From the NCBI GenBank assembly GCA_023229645.1, contig JALNYU010000018.1, positions 1-64,000 of the forward strand: a DNA stretch of 64,000 nucleotides, written 5' to 3'. The translations under genes were made by a program, and so were the position numbers. Positions 8,501-16,521 of this stretch are shown here, piece by piece (position 1 is the stretch's first letter; the number at the start of each line of letters is the position of its first letter). The notes below the pieces were generated by a model. That model did not search any database. It saw only the letters and a list, made by a program, of their open reading frames with translations, and was not told the origin of the DNA. This stretch comes from Nevskia sp. (GTDB taxonomy: Bacteria; Pseudomonadota; Gammaproteobacteria; Nevskiales; Nevskiaceae).

Positions 8501-9201
8501 CTTTGCGTAGCGCCGAATGCGGTTGTTATTTCAAACCGGCCGGACCCCACATACGGCGGAATCGTGACCGTGATCTGCTGATCGTCCAGCGTGGTGGCGA
8601 CCAGCCCGATGCCGTTGATGCGGACGGCGGTTTGGCCCGGAATCGGGTTCAGGTGCGTGCCGGTGATCGTCACGATGGTGCCGAATGGGCCGGTGGTCGG
8701 GGCAATGCCGGTGATGATTGGCGCATCGCCCACCGTCGAGATGACGAAATTCTCGGCGCTGGTTGCCGTGGCGCCATTCGCGGTGACGGTAACGCGGCCG
8801 GTGCTGGCGTTGAACGGCACCATCGCCAGCAGTTGCGTGGCACTGGCCGAAAGCACCGGAGCCGCTACACCGTTGAAACGGATTGTATTTGCCGCCGTCG
8901 TGGCGCCGAAGCCGGTACCAGTGATCAGCACTTGCGTGCCCGGCGTGCCATGGTTCGGTGAAAGCGCCGAAATCGCGATCTGCGGACCGCCCTTACGCTC
9001 GATTCGAACGATATTACCGAGGGCGTCATACACGTACTGCGCGGTCTCGCCGTTATCGCTACCGACCGAGACCAGACGCCCATTGTCGTCATATTGATAG
9101 TCCGTTGCGCCGCTGTCATTAAATATACTTAGCGCGAAGACGGCGATCAGCACGACAACAACGACGTGCAGACTGAAAGTAAAGCCAATGCTTCCCTTCA
9201 T
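5506..9201 (-). CDS. Exported TIG-domain and beta-sandwich repeat protein
   Basis: Large surface or secreted protein of 1231 residues. The ATG at 9201 is chosen over the upstream ORF extension to 9297 because AGGGA lies eight bases before it and it begins a signal/anchor segment (FSLHVVVVVLIAVFALSIF, residues 9-27). Next come a short YD/RHS-like stretch (residues 35-70) and two IPT/TIG immunoglobulin-like domains (about 74-155 and 160-241). The remainder (about 250-1231) is repeats of roughly 190 residues. Landmarks are GENLGLGI, a YRPDG strand, NLPASGTYSV and then HEVTGTL-NTP, the last seen four times. These resemble pre-peptidase C-terminal (PPC) beta-sandwich domains. The stop overlaps the start of the longest RHS ORF (ATGA), so the two are one transcription unit. 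I infer an adhesin or scaffold partner of the RHS protein. Confidence 0.8.
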   Translation of the reverse strand: MKGSIGFTFSLHVVVVVLIAVFALSIFNDSGATDYQYDDNGRLVSVGSDNGETAQYVYDALGNIVRIERKGGPQIAISALSPNHGTPGTQVLITGTGFGATTAANTIRFNGVAAPVLSASATQLLAMVPFNASTGRVTVTANGATATSAENFVISTVGDAPIITGIAPTTGPFGTIVTITGTHLNPIPGQTAVRINGIGLVATTLDDQQITVTIPPYVGSGRFEITTAFGATQSNEIFYILPAGISPSNLAVNATIQPGGTPQSVDLAANKYAVFYFDGIQGDYLSLQTSSFSSSGNVSYNITSPTGTVVASGNVSQASPSVHLPPLNASGIFSVVLGAGANAAKLVFSVQRNAALILDGALTTISAPVPAQTQRFLFTATAGKNLGLDIGGLTVTGASSAGSYPVYFRVYRPDGGTLIDYLLCYPSPGTCDLTLTNLPLAGTYSVVVQPYYSSQTLSFSFAAIASHEVTGILTPNTPFNVNISRRGQSGRLTFPGNAGSTVAVRIGGITTAPTGSSLALAVLRPDGTSLTSASATAGTTFYLANLPTTGTYTLLINPSGGATANLTASLVPSLSVAVPVDGAAGVAIGTTTSSQPVYFTFAGTAGENLGLGIDGLTITDTSNPPSTYASLTVYRPDGVALSGTSACSFGYCGINLLNLPASGTYSVVVQPGPYGTGTLSFTAAVSHEVTGTLVSNTPLAVNLARPGQNGRLSFQGTAGSAVGLQIGGITTNPSNQAVSLTVLRPNGTSLAGTRVSAGTTLNLANLPETGTYSVFIDPDSGATSTLTATLVPIQSVVLPTDDSPHVYSTTLSGQGAYFSFTGTAGENLGLGINGLQVTGASTYASVQIYQPNGMQLALVICYLINGRCDVNLNNLPASGTYSVLVSPGSNSGTLSFTTTVSHEVTGTLSPNTPLNLSLSRYGQNGWLTFQGAAAASMELQITGLSTTPVGQPLAVTIYRPDGTVYQSATSTRLTFDFPDQLAAGTYTVFIDPQYGATANLTVALVPSQSIVMSADGDSTSVSTSASGQTAYFSFVAVTGENLGLGLADLTVSDSQTNTTSTYASFTVYRPDGYALTSGDCLPSTGGCGVSLINLPASGTYGVLVRPNYATGVLSFTATLSHDVAGALAPSTPFGLSISRRGQKGRLTFSANAGGTVALQVGGIAITSPQYGLYQYLGLKMQVLDPSGAPIALAAANTSYTFNLTNLPSTGTYTLVVEPYYGETANLTATLQ

Positions 9202-9528
9202 GGCGAGTCCCTGAGTAATTCTAGTAAGTCTTGCCCATTCTGCCCTTTCATCGTCTTGGGCAGTGGATTTATACAGGGACGACCATTTCACGCGCAAGGC
9301 ATTTGGACGTACCGTTTGTCAGATGAATTAGACCTATCGAAAGCCATATTTAGACAACACCATACACGACAGTTAGTCGCGAATAGCTCTATTTCGGCGG
9401 CGCGTTTTCATAGACTCCACATTATTGACCAGCGCTATAACGTCTAAAATTAATGGAACATTGAGTGCCTAAAATAGGGCTAATAAAGAGAACGCGCGAT
9501 ACCAGAAACTCGAACAACTTTACGAGCG
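9202..9528. other. Upstream region of the TIG-RHS operon
   Basis: There is no supported gene in this stretch. It separates the start of the TIG-repeat gene from the IS630 remnant and is the only place for the promoter of the TIG-RHS operon. It is less GC-rich than the flanking core genes. I could not identify a convincing -35/-10 pair or operator by eye. Confidence 0.4.
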
Positions 9529-10193
9529 ATGCAAGCAAGTAGCCCGCCTGCCTTGGAAAGGGCATGGCGTCGTGAACATTGTCGAATTGACGGGCTTGAG
9601 CTATCTGGCGGCGTTGCCGCGCTGAATGCCACAGCACGCGGGCGCAGCAAGGGTCAAGGCCACAGTCTGAGTGTTGAGCAAGAGCGGCGATTAGACGCGC
9701 GATCTGCAACAAGCGTCCCGAGCAATTGAATGATGGAATTTGCCTTATGGACGCACGCAGCGGTAGCGCAACTGATTGGCGCGAGTACGGGTTGAAACTG
9801 TCGTACGAGCGGTCGGCGATTATCTGGCGCGCTGGGGCTTTACCCCGCAGAAGCCGATCAAGCGTGCTTGCGAATTGAATCCTTCGAAGCCTTGGTCAAA
9901 GGGTCGGCGGTCGCGCAGGAAAATTTTCCTGATTCTGGGAAAATCTTGGCGCCCACCGCTGCAAAACGGTTAAGACCTTGCCGGCAGGCATTGGAATCAT
10001 GTTGAAGTTTTTCTGCCGTCCTATAGCTTCGAGCTCTATCCAGATGAACGGCTCAATGCCGATCTAAAGTGCGCCGGTACGAACCGAGGCTCATCTACAC
10101 GCCGTAGCTAACGATCACATGGCGCGATTGGCCTTGAATCCAGAACCTGTGAAGTCCTGCTTCCAAGACGCATTTGTTCGATACGCTGCATGA
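9529..10193 (+). pseudogene. Decayed IS630-family transposase
   Basis: Pieces of an IS630 transposase are recognisable in three frames. They include GRSKGQGHSLSVEQERRL near 9635-9695, then KRPEQL and MEFALWTHAAVAQLI around 9710-9780, and VGDYLARWGFTPQKPIKRA around 9810-9870. KIFLIL follows near 9918, then FLPSYSFELYPDERLNADLK around 10010-10070, and the C-terminal SCFQDAFVRYAA ends in TGA at 10191-10193. In family members these blocks occur in this order in one frame, so frameshifts have separated them. The middle of the protein, including the first two acidic residues of the DDE triad, is deleted between KRACELNP and KIFLIL. The element is dead and converges on the glucose ATPase gene. Confidence 0.85.
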
Positions 10194-10252
10194 AGACTTA
10201 TTCGTGCCCGATGCTGCTCAGCTGTCAATGCGCCGAGATGAACGCATCGCGC

Positions 10253-11365
<1,113 letters not shown>

Positions 11366-11419
11366 TGCTTAACTCCTCAAAATGCGGGGGTGATTACGCT
11401 CGACTTGCGCCGTGCGGCA

Positions 11420-12301
11420 TCAGCCTTTAACGGCGCCGGCCGTGAGGCCGCGCACAAAGTATTTGCCGGCGACGACGTATACGAACAGCGTCGGTAGCGC
11501 CGCGATAATCGCAGCGGCCATATCGACGTTGTATTCCTTAACGCCGGTAGAGGTATTGACCAAATTGTTCAACGCGACGGTGATCGGTTGATGGTCGCCA
11601 GCTGAAAATACGACGCCGAACAGGAAGTCGTTCCAGACTTGCGTGAATTGCCAGATCACGGTGACGACAATGATCGGCAGCGACAGCGGCAAGATGATGC
11701 TGCGGAAAATGCGGACAAAGCCGGCGCCGTCGATCTTCGCCGCTTTTACCAATTCATCGGGAATCGTGACGTAATAATTGCGGAAAAATAGGGTGGTGAA
11801 CGCCAGCCCATAGACCACGTGTACGAAGATCAAGCCGGGAATCGAATTGGCCAAACCCAGCGTTCCCAGTGTGCGTGCCATCGGCAGCAACACGACTTGG
11901 AACGGGATGAAGCAGCCGATCATCAGCAGACCAAATAAGAGATCAGAGCCGCGGAAACGCCACATCGCTAATACATAGCCATTGAGCGCGCCGATTAGCG
12001 TTGATATCGCCACCGCCGGCACGACGAACGAGACCGAATTCCAAAAGTAACCGCGCATTCCACCGCAGGTTCCCCCGGTGCACGCAGCCGACCACGCTTT
12101 GGTCCAGGCGTCGAAGTTCAGATGTTGCGGCAACGACAGCAAGTTGCCAGAGCGGACTTCATCGAGTGTCTTTAGCGATGTTGAAATCATCACGTAAAGC
12201 GGCGCGAGGTAATACAGGCAAACCAATGCCAGTAAGCCGTAGATGAGAAAGCGGCCAGACCGATTCGGTCCAGCGCTGTGCGCTAGGCTGGCGTCAGACA
12301 T
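11420..12301 (-). CDS. gtsC: Glucose ABC transporter permease 2 (MalG type)
   Basis: Inner-membrane permease of 293 residues with about six membrane helices. The first (FLIYGLLALVCLYYLAPLYVM) is followed by the extended periplasmic loop with the paired cysteines ACTGGTCGGM seen in GtsC-like proteins. The EAA cytoplasmic loop that docks on the ATPase reads ELVKAAKIDGAGFVRIFRSI. The chain ends RGLTAGAVKG, the usual end of MalG-type permeases. The ATG at 12301 lies inside the end of permease 1 (eight-base overlap) and has GGAGG seven bases upstream, so the two are translationally coupled. It forms the channel together with GtsB. Confidence 0.88.
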   Translation of the reverse strand: MSDASLAHSAGPNRSGRFLIYGLLALVCLYYLAPLYVMISTSLKTLDEVRSGNLLSLPQHLNFDAWTKAWSAACTGGTCGGMRGYFWNSVSFVVPAVAISTLIGALNGYVLAMWRFRGSDLLFGLLMIGCFIPFQVVLLPMARTLGTLGLANSIPGLIFVHVVYGLAFTTLFFRNYYVTIPDELVKAAKIDGAGFVRIFRSIILPLSLPIIVVTVIWQFTQVWNDFLFGVVFSAGDHQPITVALNNLVNTSTGVKEYNVDMAAAIIAALPTLFVYVVAGKYFVRGLTAGAVKG

Positions 12302-13244
12302 CGCGCGACCTCCGGACTTCTGAATACATGAATGGCACGATAACCGCGACGACGATCATCATCATCATCATCGCGCTCGCGGCGCCGAGCCCGATTTGGC
12401 TGCGGTTAAACGTGAATGCGTACATGAACGTGGCCGGGAGATCACTGGCAAAACCAGGGCCGCCGCCCGTTAATGCCATGACCAAGTCAAAGCTCTTGAT
12501 TGCAATGTGGGCCAAGATCATGAAGCAGGAAAAGAACACCGGCCGCAGGCTTGGGATGATGATGCGGCGATAGATCGTAAACATCGACGCACCATCGACT
12601 TGCGCGGCTTTTATGATTGAACTATCGATGCCGCGCAGGCCGGCCAGAAATAGGGCCATAACAAATCCGGATGACTGCCAGACGCCGGCAACGACGACGG
12701 TATAAATCGCCATCTTGGGGTCGATCAACCAGTCAAACTTAAAATTCATAAAGCCGAAATCGTGCGCGAGCTTCTCGACGCCAAATTCCGGATTGAGTAT
12801 CCATTTCCAAGCCGTTCCGGTGACGATGAAGGACAGCGCCATCGGGTACAGATAGATAGAGCGGATCAGGCCTTCAGTCCGGATGCGCTGGTCCAGCAAG
12901 ATTGCCAGGAACAGGCCGACCAACAGGCAGATGACGATGAAACAGATGCCGAAAACAGCGAGATTTTGCAGCGCCAGCCACCAGCGATCATTGCCAAATA
13001 GCAATTGATATTGATCAAAGCCGGCAAATTCGTAACTCGGCAATAAGCGTGAATGGGTGAACGACAGTACCGCCGTCCACGCGATGAAGCCGTAAATGAA
13101 AAGGATGGCGCAGGCTAGCGTCGGCGCCAGCACTAAGCGTGGTAACCAAGCCTGCAAGCGGTCGATCCATGCCGGGCGAACAGTGGCGAACGGCCCTCCG
13201 GCAGCAGCGGACTGGGTTACAGCATGCATCCGGTTTTCCTCCAT
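12294..13244 (-). CDS. gtsB: Glucose ABC transporter permease 1 (MalF type)
   Basis: Permease of 316 residues with six predicted membrane helices, from VLAPTLACAILFIYGFIAW to AASAMMMMMIVVAVIVPFMY. The periplasmic segment SFTHSRLLPSYEFAGFDQY and the following NDRWWLALQNLAVFG are close to the Pseudomonas glucose permease GtsB. The EAA loop reads SIIKAAQVDGASMFTIYRRI. Two in-frame ATGs (13244 and 13229) each have a strong GGAGG ahead of them. I took the first. The 309 bases between this gene and the binding-protein gene hold a hairpin and two inverted-repeat elements. These probably lower permease output relative to the binding protein. Confidence 0.88.
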   Translation of the reverse strand: MEENRMHAVTQSAAAGGPFATVRPAWIDRLQAWLPRLVLAPTLACAILFIYGFIAWTAVLSFTHSRLLPSYEFAGFDQYQLLFGNDRWWLALQNLAVFGICFIVICLLVGLFLAILLDQRIRTEGLIRSIYLYPMALSFIVTGTAWKWILNPEFGVEKLAHDFGFMNFKFDWLIDPKMAIYTVVVAGVWQSSGFVMALFLAGLRGIDSSIIKAAQVDGASMFTIYRRIIIPSLRPVFFSCFMILAHIAIKSFDLVMALTGGGPGFASDLPATFMYAFTFNRSQIGLGAASAMMMMMIVVAVIVPFMYSEVRRSRDV

Positions 13245-13313
13245 CGTTTTCCCCCTCCGTGGCCGGCGGGATCATTGTGCACCATTGCCAAACGGCCGCT
13301 TTTCACTGGGTAT

Positions 13314-13346
13314 CGCCGGCCTGAACGCTGAGGGCTCAGGCCGGCG
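13314..13346. terminator. Strong hairpin between binding-protein and permease genes
   Basis: CGCCGGCCTGA (13314-13324) and TCAGGCCGGCG (13336-13346) form a perfect 11-bp stem with an 11-base loop. No T-tract follows on the minus strand, so it is more likely an mRNA-stabilising or attenuating hairpin than a full stop. In the sugar importer operon it would protect the abundant binding-protein message while limiting permease expression. Confidence 0.6.
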
Positions 13347-13355
13347 CAGTGAACC

Positions 13356-13449
13356 TTATTGATCCGGCCATTAAGTACTGAATAAAGACAGTGCAATGCC
13401 AAACCGGAAGCCGCACTTCCGAGAAAGCGAGAAATGGCCGGATTAATAA
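13356..13449. repeat. Inverted-repeat element copy 1 (MITE/REPIN-like)
   Basis: A 94-base element with near-perfect terminal inverted repeats: TTATTGATCCGGCCATT at 13356-13372 and AATGGCCGGATTAATAA at 13433-13449 (one mismatch). The inside contains a short second palindrome (GGAAGCCGCACTTCC). Copies 2 (13468-13560) and 3 (24165-24256) have the same length and terminal sequence. It encodes nothing. Confidence 0.8.
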
Positions 13450-13467
13450 CAAAGCAATTTGATTTTA

Positions 13468-13560
13468 TTATTAATTCGGCCACTCACGCCGTCTCGAAAA
13501 AGTGCGATCTCAAATTGCCGCGTAGCACCGCGTTCAACTATTTTGTGGCCGAATCAATAA
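13468..13560. repeat. Inverted-repeat element copy 2 (MITE/REPIN-like)
   Basis: Ends TTATTAATTCGGCCAC (13468-13483) and GTGGCCGAATCAATAA (13545-13560) pair with one mismatch. The inside has CTCACGCCGTCTCGAAAAAGTG, resembling CTCACCGTCTCAGAAGTG of copy 3. It is only 18 bases from copy 1. The TGA stop of the binding-protein gene (13554-13556) lies inside the right terminal repeat, so the element supplies the end of that gene. Confidence 0.8.
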
Positions 13561-14813
13561 TTATTGCGTGCCGCAGCCGCGAGCCCCTCACTAGCCGCTT
13601 TCGAGGTCATCGACGGCGAGTTGAAAAACTGGGTTACAACGTCCTGCATGCCCCCGGAGATCGCCTCCGACATTGCCATTTTGTGTGCGGCGCTCGGCAC
13701 CAAGGTTCCCGACTTCGATGTCGCGACAAAATCCTCAGACGCGCGTTTCGCGCAGTCGTCAAATTTAGCCAGGCTGACATCCAAGCGCGCCGGAATCGAG
13801 CCCTTATTGAGATTGAAAACCTCTTGGAACTGGGGGCTCATGACCGCAGTGGAGAGGTCTTTGATTGCTTTTTTGCCGTCTGTAGAGCTTTGTTTGAACA
13901 TCACGAGGCTGTCGATGTTGAAGGTAAATGCGTTGTCGGTCCCGAGTGCGGGCAGGCAGAGATAGTCTTTGCCGGGCACTTTGCCAGCGGCGGTGAATTC
14001 GCCTTTCGCCCAGTCGCCCATGAACTGCATGGCGGCCTTGCCGTTGATGATGGTCGCCGTTGCAAGATTCCAATCGCGATTGGCGGCATCTTTGTCGATG
14101 TAGCGGCGAACCATGCGCAAGGTGTCGAAGGCTTTTTCCATCGTCGTACTTTTCAGAGACGGCTGGTCAAGCTTTACAAACGCTTTTTGGTAAAACTCCG
14201 GCCCGCCGATGCCGAGTACGATCGATTCGAACAGCGTGAAGTCCTGCCACGGTTGGCCGCCGTGTGCGACCGGCGTTATGCCGGCTTTTTGTAGCTTGTC
14301 CGCCGCGGCCGGAAATTCATCCCAGGTTTTGGGGATTTCGACCCCGGCTTTTTTAAAGGCAGCTGGATTGACCCACATCCAGTTCACGCGGTGCACGTTC
14401 ACCGGAACGGCGACATATTTGCCGCGATATTTCATAACGTTGCTGACGACAGGCGGCAATAAAGCATCCCAGTTACCGGCTTTGGCTGTATCGCTGAGAT
14501 CGGCTAACACGCCTTGTTCGCCCCATTCTTGAATGCTCGGGCCTTTAATCTGCGCGGCCGTTGGTAGGCTGCCCGAGACAATTCTGGATTTCAGCACGGT
14601 GCTGGCGTTATCGCCCCCGCCCCCGGCTACAGCCACATCTTTCCAAGTATCACCTTGAGATTCAAGGAGTTTTTTGAGTTCGGCGACGGAATGTGCTTCG
14701 CCGCCGGAAGTCCACCAGTGCAGCACTTCGACGGTGGCGGCACTGACGCTCGCCGACGCGGCCATAGCCATCGTTAACACTGCCGCATGGATCACATTCT
14801 TACGGATGTTCAT
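13554..14813 (-). CDS. gtsA: Periplasmic glucose-binding protein of ABC transporter
   Basis: Solute-binding protein of 419 residues that delivers sugar to GtsBC. The start is ATG at 14813, preceded by GGAGGAG. The ORF extends upstream to 14846 but the added residues precede the signal peptide (MNIRKNVIHAAVLTMAMAAS, cleavage after VSA). The mature N-terminus VEVLHWWTSGGEAHSV, followed by VAVAGGGGDNASTVLKSR and QIKGPSIQEW, matches the Pseudomonas glucose-binding protein GtsA. The first gene of the gtsABCD operon, it is transcribed leftwards from the 14.8-15.3 kb divergent region. Its last codons and TGA lie at and in the terminal repeat of an inserted element, so the native C-terminus may have been altered slightly. 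Confidence 0.88.
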   Translation of the reverse strand: MNIRKNVIHAAVLTMAMAASASVSAATVEVLHWWTSGGEAHSVAELKKLLESQGDTWKDVAVAGGGGDNASTVLKSRIVSGSLPTAAQIKGPSIQEWGEQGVLADLSDTAKAGNWDALLPPVVSNVMKYRGKYVAVPVNVHRVNWMWVNPAAFKKAGVEIPKTWDEFPAAADKLQKAGITPVAHGGQPWQDFTLFESIVLGIGGPEFYQKAFVKLDQPSLKSTTMEKAFDTLRMVRRYIDKDAANRDWNLATATIINGKAAMQFMGDWAKGEFTAAGKVPGKDYLCLPALGTDNAFTFNIDSLVMFKQSSTDGKKAIKDLSTAVMSPQFQEVFNLNKGSIPARLDVSLAKFDDCAKRASEDFVATSKSGTLVPSAAHKMAMSEAISGGMQDVVTQFFNSPSMTSKAASEGLAAAARNNY

Positions 14814-15305
14814 TGTTCTCTCCTCCTCGAGTGGGCGTATTGACACCCTGCGTTATTTATAGTGAACGAACTATAGTTATATTACATATTCCGCGCAACT
14901 AGACTTTGAAGGAAAATATAGATTTTTTGTAATTGAATGAAAATTTAATATAACGATTTGTTTATAAATATATTTATTATTAATTTTTGATTTAAATAAA
15001 TATCGTTGCGGTCGTGCACACGCATTTTTTTCGTTATCAGGTGTTTTAAATTTATGTCGTTTTATTACATACTCGCCCCGTACTGAGATTGATCAACTGC
15101 GTTAAACAGGGAGATCAGGTTGCCGTGTCGACTATAGAAAAAGGAATTTCGGCAAGTTGTCGTGTGTCGTCATGGCTGGATATCGCCTCGTTGATCGACG
15201 TTGGCCGATGCGCAATCTCGATTTTTGCGGCTGCTCGCCGTATCGATTCGGTTCAGTACACGGCGTCGATTGGCGTTGTTCCCCAACAATTTAAGGTTAT
15301 TCCTG
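14814..15305. promoter_or_regulatory. Divergent regulatory region between gtsA and glk
   Basis: There are 492 bases between the divergent gtsA and glk starts. The part 14860-15070 is very AT-rich and must carry the promoters. ATAGTGAACGAACTAT near 14860-14876 is a small inverted repeat close to the gtsA start and is a possible operator. The stretch 15075-15305 is GC-richer and contains an open frame from 15089. Its composition is unlike its neighbours and I do not support it as a gene. No LacI-type GAAAACG palindrome like that of the fru operon is visible here. Confidence 0.5.
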
Positions 15306-16388
15306 ATGTCATCCGTTCCCGCTAGTTCTTATCCGCGTTTGGTTGGCGACATCGGCGGGACGAACGCGCGCTTCGCGACCTTGGCCGCGCCCGGCGCGCC
15401 GCTGCGCAATGTGCTGACCGTGGCCTGCGCCGACTTCCCAAGTCTGGGCGATGCGATTGAGCATTATCTGGTGACTACCGGCGCGCCGCGCCCGCGTTGG
15501 GCGGCGATTGGGATCGCAACGGCTGTGGTTAGCGACGAAGTTCGAATGACCAATCATCACTGGTCGTTTTCGATCGTCCAGTTAAAAGCGCGCCTTGGCC
15601 TCGCACATTTGCAGGTCATCAACGATTTCACCGCATTAGCGATGGCACTTCCGGGCTTGGCAGCCGACGAGCTTGAACGCGTTGGCGGTGGGCACGCCGA
15701 ATCCGGCAGCGCGATCACCTTATTAGGGGCGGGTACCGGCTTGGGGATCTCCGGCCTTATGCCGTGTCGAGACGGCTATGTGCCAATCACCGGCGAGGGT
15801 GGTCACGTGACCTTGGCCGCGGCAAATGCCCGAGAAGCTGCGGTAATTGCGATCTTGGCCGAGCAATTTCCGCATGTTTCGGCTGAACGTGTGTTGTCGG
15901 GGCCGGGCTTGAGCCATCTTCACATGGCCTTGGCGCAGCTTGACGGTCGCACGCCGGAACGTCTGCGCCCTGAAGTGATCAGCGGCCGCGGCGTCGATGG
16001 GAGTAGCGCCGAGTGCACGGCGACGCTCGACGTTTTCTGCGCGATGTTGGGCACCGTCGCAGCAAATTTGGCGTTGGTTCTGGGCTCGCGCGGCGGTGTC
16101 TATATCGGTGGCGGCATCGTGCCGCAACTCGGGCGTTATTTTGCCCAGTCGCCGTTCCGCGCACGGTTTGAACAAAAGGGCCGTTTCAGTCAGTACCTCG
16201 CCAATATTCCTACTTTCGTTATTCGCGCACCGTATCCGGGGCTGACGGGCGCCGCGCGCTTTCTTGATAACGACGCACTTTTTAGCGTCAGCGCTGCAAC
16301 TGCCGATGCGCAAGCAGACACGTCGATGGCCGCGGGTCTTAGCACGCGACACACGATAACCACCGAAATCATTTCAACGCCGGCATAG
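15306..16388 (+). CDS. glk: Glucokinase
   Basis: ATP-dependent glucokinase of 360 residues that converts imported glucose to glucose-6-phosphate in the cytoplasm. The ATG at 15306 is used, with TTAAGG upstream; a longer frame from 15201 adds residues with no family match. The phosphate-binding GDIGGTNARF (residues 14-23), the catalytic-Asp motif NDFTALAM, TLLGAGTGLGISG and a second glycine-rich loop YIGGGIVPQL mark the bacterial Glk family. It is slightly longer than the common 320-340 residues, owing to a C-terminal tail of about 25 residues after GAARFLDND. It is divergent from gtsABCD and followed by an OprB porin gene, so it completes the glucose uptake module. Confidence 0.9.
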   Translation: MSSVPASSYPRLVGDIGGTNARFATLAAPGAPLRNVLTVACADFPSLGDAIEHYLVTTGAPRPRWAAIGIATAVVSDEVRMTNHHWSFSIVQLKARLGLAHLQVINDFTALAMALPGLAADELERVGGGHAESGSAITLLGAGTGLGISGLMPCRDGYVPITGEGGHVTLAAANAREAAVIAILAEQFPHVSAERVLSGPGLSHLHMALAQLDGRTPERLRPEVISGRGVDGSSAECTATLDVFCAMLGTVAANLALVLGSRGGVYIGGGIVPQLGRYFAQSPFRARFEQKGRFSQYLANIPTFVIRAPYPGLTGAARFLDNDALFSVSAATADAQADTSMAAGLSTRHTITTEIISTPA

Positions 16389-16521
16389 CCGTATCGTACC
16401 GGCCGATAGGGAGGGCGCTTATGTAATTGCGAATGGGGGCGCGGGTGCAGCACTAAAAAGTAGTCGGCTTCGATAGAAGTCGAACTCAAAAATCAGAATC
16501 AAAACGTTGGAGGAGAGCAAT

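Noticed and set aside
13434..14294. Plus-strand frame of 286 codons over gtsA
   Set aside because: It begins inside a repeat element and runs antisense to a clearly real binding-protein gene.
15089..15325. Short frame of 78 codons upstream of glk
   Set aside because: No SD or family features; it overlaps the glk start and lies in the divergent promoter region.
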